This document shows, in pieces, positions 5,005-6,953 of a DNA stretch of 6,953 bases. Within the stretch, counting starts at the first letter, position 1; every line of letters starts with the position of its first letter. The translations under genes were made by a program, and so were the position numbers. Source of the stretch: Calditrichia bacterium (GTDB taxonomy: Bacteria > Calditrichota > Calditrichia > Calditrichales > Calditrichaceae); the NCBI GenBank assembly GCA_027039465.1, contig JALWEA010000578.1:1-6953 (forward strand). The letters run 5' to 3'. The notes under the pieces were generated by a model. That model was not told where the DNA came from, searched no databases, and saw nothing but the letters and a program-made list of their open reading frames with translations.

Positions 5005-6953
5005 ATGAAAATCCGTTTGATTTTATTTTTTGTTTTTGGATGCCTGATAGCCCTGCGCGGCCAGGACGTTTATCAATCAAGCAACATGGAATTATTGGGA
5101 CGCTGGGCCATGGGCGAAGCGCAAGCCGTTTACAGCGATTCTCAATTTGTGTATGCGGGCAACGGCGGTGTGCTGGAAATCTATTCCTTTTCGGAAGACG
5201 ATTCCCTAACTTTGGAAAGTCGATTGCCATTGCACGGCGCTATTCAGGATATTGATGTACTGAATCAGGTGGCGTATGTAGCCTGCGGCAGTTTTGGGGT
5301 GGAAGTAGTCGATGTGCACACACCGCAAAATCCGCAAATCATTCAAAGCGTTCATTTGGGCGATGAAGTTACGGCTGTGGTCGCCAGCGACGCGTACGCC
5401 ACTCAGCCCATTGTTTTTGCTCTGACCGACATCGACGGCCTTTTTTCGTATGATTTCTCAGACATGGAGAATCCGCGCCAAATCGGCTATTTGGAGACCA
5501 TTAGCTATGGTAAGGATTTGTTCCTGGATGAAGAACGGCATCGTTTGTATTGCGCCGAATACAATAAAGGATTTGAAATTTACGACGTGGAAAATCCGGC
5601 CAAAATCGGTGTGTATGATCAATACGATACCAAGGGCTTAACCTATGGCATTTTTGTGCGCGATACCATCGCTTATGTGGCTGATTTCAACAAAGGATTG
5701 CAGGTGATTAGCGTGGCCGACCCTTACGGGATGTTTAAAATTACCGAATTTTCAACGGCCAATTACGCTTACGATGTGGTCGTTTGGGACAGCATGGCCG
5801 CGGTGGCTATCGGTAAAACCGGTTTGGAGCTCATTGATTTAACTGGCAATTCCGCTAAACAGGTGGTTGATTTCGAAGACAATGGTTCCGCCTTGTCTGT
5901 TGCCCATACCGACGATCGGATTTTTGCAGCGGATGGCAGCGGAGGCGTAAAAGTGGTGCGTGTTCAGGAAGACATGAGCACGATTGAGCAGCATTTGCCC
6001 GCGTTTGGCTCTAGTCGCGGGGTAGCGGTTCAGGATCATTACGTTTATGTGGCCAACGGTTTTGCCGGTATGTTGGTGCTTGATATTGCCGATGTGCAAA
6101 ATCCCCAATTAGTGGCGCATCTGCCAATTTCCAAAGGGTACGCTAAAAATATATGTGTATCCGATACGTTTGCCTTTTTAGCCGCCAGTGACGGCGGATT
6201 GTACATTTACAGCATTAACGATCCGCAAGCGCCTTATCAATTAAAAAGAATGAATTACAGCAGCGGTAACGCGAATGGCGTTTTTGTAAAAGGCGACACC
6301 TTGTTTTTAGCCGATGGAGGTAACGGGGTGTATGTGTACAACATTAGCGATATGAGCGCCGTTACTTTAATGGCCAATTTCAAAACCAGTTATTCGGCCA
6401 CCAACGTTAAAGTACGCGGCCATTATGCTTACGTTAGCGACTATTTGCAGGGACTGGAAGTGTTTGACATCTCCGATTTGTCGGCCGTGCATCACGTCAG
6501 CAGCAATACCAAACAAGTAAACGGTATGGATTTGGACTTGGCGGATTCCCTTGCCTTTGTGGCTGCTCAGCAAAGCGGCATGCGCATTATTGATATCAGC
6601 GATCCCGCGAATATTCGGGAAATCGGTCATTTTCGTTTTTCCAGCTACTCGTCGAGTCAGGGCGTTGCCGCCAGAGATACCTTGTTCTTCGAAGCTACCG
6701 GCAAAGAAGGTGTGCACATTGTGTCCGTCAGTGATCCGTTGTATCCGCATGTGGTTGGTAATTTCGAAACAGGCAGCATGGCCAAAGATGTGGCGCTGCA
6801 GGACAGCCTGATTATCGTGGCCGATTACAACGACGGCGTTTACATCCTAAAATACAATCCCGAGCCAGAGACCGGCATCGATTATTCCGCAAATGCTTTA
6901 CCTTTTCAATTTGAACTAGAGCAGAATTATCCTAATCCATTCAACTCAAAAAC
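5005..6953 (+). CDS. Secreted LVIVD-repeat beta-propeller protein with C-terminal sorting domain, 3' end cut by the window
   Basis: 649 codons visible, open to the window edge. Residues 1-20 are a signal peptide (MKIRLILFFVFGCLIALRGQ). Residues about 36-617 are fourteen repeats of roughly 40-45 residues of the form V.V.D..AYVA....G..V.DI.DP..P..V (PF08309-type LVIVD repeats), for example AVAYVAC/VEVVDVHTPQNP-like at 89-110, YVYVANGFAGMLVLDI at 346-361, and LAFVAAQQSGMRIIDISDP at 516-533. Fourteen repeats fit two seven-bladed propellers; this is my count, not a structure. At 635 FQFELEQNYPNPFNSK starts the same C-terminal tag that ends the divergent GHL10 protein; about 80 more residues are expected past the window. 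Known: LVIVD propellers are common in exported proteins and usually lack a known enzymatic activity, acting as binding or surface modules. No catalytic motif was recognised. Start: AAGGAG 9 nt upstream of ATG 5005. The ligand, and any link to the GHL10 protein, are unknown. Confidence 0.87.
   Translation, partial: MKIRLILFFVFGCLIALRGQDVYQSSNMELLGRWAMGEAQAVYSDSQFVYAGNGGVLEIYSFSEDDSLTLESRLPLHGAIQDIDVLNQVAYVACGSFGVEVVDVHTPQNPQIIQSVHLGDEVTAVVASDAYATQPIVFALTDIDGLFSYDFSDMENPRQIGYLETISYGKDLFLDEERHRLYCAEYNKGFEIYDVENPAKIGVYDQYDTKGLTYGIFVRDTIAYVADFNKGLQVISVADPYGMFKITEFSTANYAYDVVVWDSMAAVAIGKTGLELIDLTGNSAKQVVDFEDNGSALSVAHTDDRIFAADGSGGVKVVRVQEDMSTIEQHLPAFGSSRGVAVQDHYVYVANGFAGMLVLDIADVQNPQLVAHLPISKGYAKNICVSDTFAFLAASDGGLYIYSINDPQAPYQLKRMNYSSGNANGVFVKGDTLFLADGGNGVYVYNISDMSAVTLMANFKTSYSATNVKVRGHYAYVSDYLQGLEVFDISDLSAVHHVSSNTKQVNGMDLDLADSLAFVAAQQSGMRIIDISDPANIREIGHFRFSSYSSSQGVAARDTLFFEATGKEGVHIVSVSDPLYPHVVGNFETGSMAKDVALQDSLIIVADYNDGVYILKYNPEPETGIDYSANALPFQFELEQNYPNPFNSK

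Noticed and set aside
5005..5064. Lipoprotein signal at Cys13 of the LVIVD protein
   Set aside because: VFGC has a bulky Phe at -2 and too short a preceding hydrophobic stretch, which continues after the Cys; a standard signal peptide fits better.
4815..5255. Open frame of 146 codons on the plus strand overlapping the start of the LVIVD gene
   Set aside because: The overlapping frame from 5005 has a ribosome binding site, signal peptide and fourteen clear repeats. The other frame shows low-complexity, Cys/Arg-rich sequence without a domain.

Overview
The window looks like chromosomal DNA from a bacterium of the FCB superphylum, most plausibly Calditrichota (Caldithrix-like) or a relative such as Ignavibacteria. 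The main evidence is two long secreted proteins. One ends in, and the other runs into, a C-terminal domain opening with F-x-LEQN-[FY]-PNPFN, the type IX-secretion-like / FlgD-Ig-like tag typical of that group. Base composition is moderate, Shine-Dalgarno sites are strong, and an intergenic stretch is full of hairpin repeats. The assignment is inference; there is no rRNA or other taxonomic marker here.

Left part (1-990, minus strand): the N-terminal 110 codons of a quinol-type nitric oxide reductase (qNOR), preceded by a separate gene for a small hemerythrin-like HHE di-iron protein. A 14-bp CTACTT..A.GTAG palindrome, perfect before the reductase and near-perfect before the hemerythrin, lies 22-36 nt upstream of each start codon. 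The two genes therefore look like a small nitric-oxide detoxification regulon under one regulator.

Middle (990-1849): about 860 bases with no convincing gene. It holds a degenerate tandem array (period about 75 nt) of two alternating hairpins, A and B, whose stems differ by compensating base changes. It also holds one inverted A+B unit, an inverted pair of GTCATTGCGA...GAAGCA-type dispersed repeats, inverted TTAAGAG heptad repeats further out, and a 123-nt tract with only two G residues on the plus strand. This resembles a nest of non-autonomous, REP-like palindromic elements.

Right part (1850-6953): two divergently transcribed genes for exported proteins share a 281-nt intergenic region. 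The minus-strand gene encodes a 957-residue GHL10-family (DUF187) glycoside hydrolase-like protein with beta-sandwich/FN3 modules, a GATase-I-like domain and the C-terminal tag. The plus-strand gene, cut by the window end, encodes a signal peptide, fourteen LVIVD-type beta-propeller repeats (probably two seven-bladed propellers) and the start of the same tag. They probably act outside the cell or on its surface through the same export route. Whether they work together is unknown.
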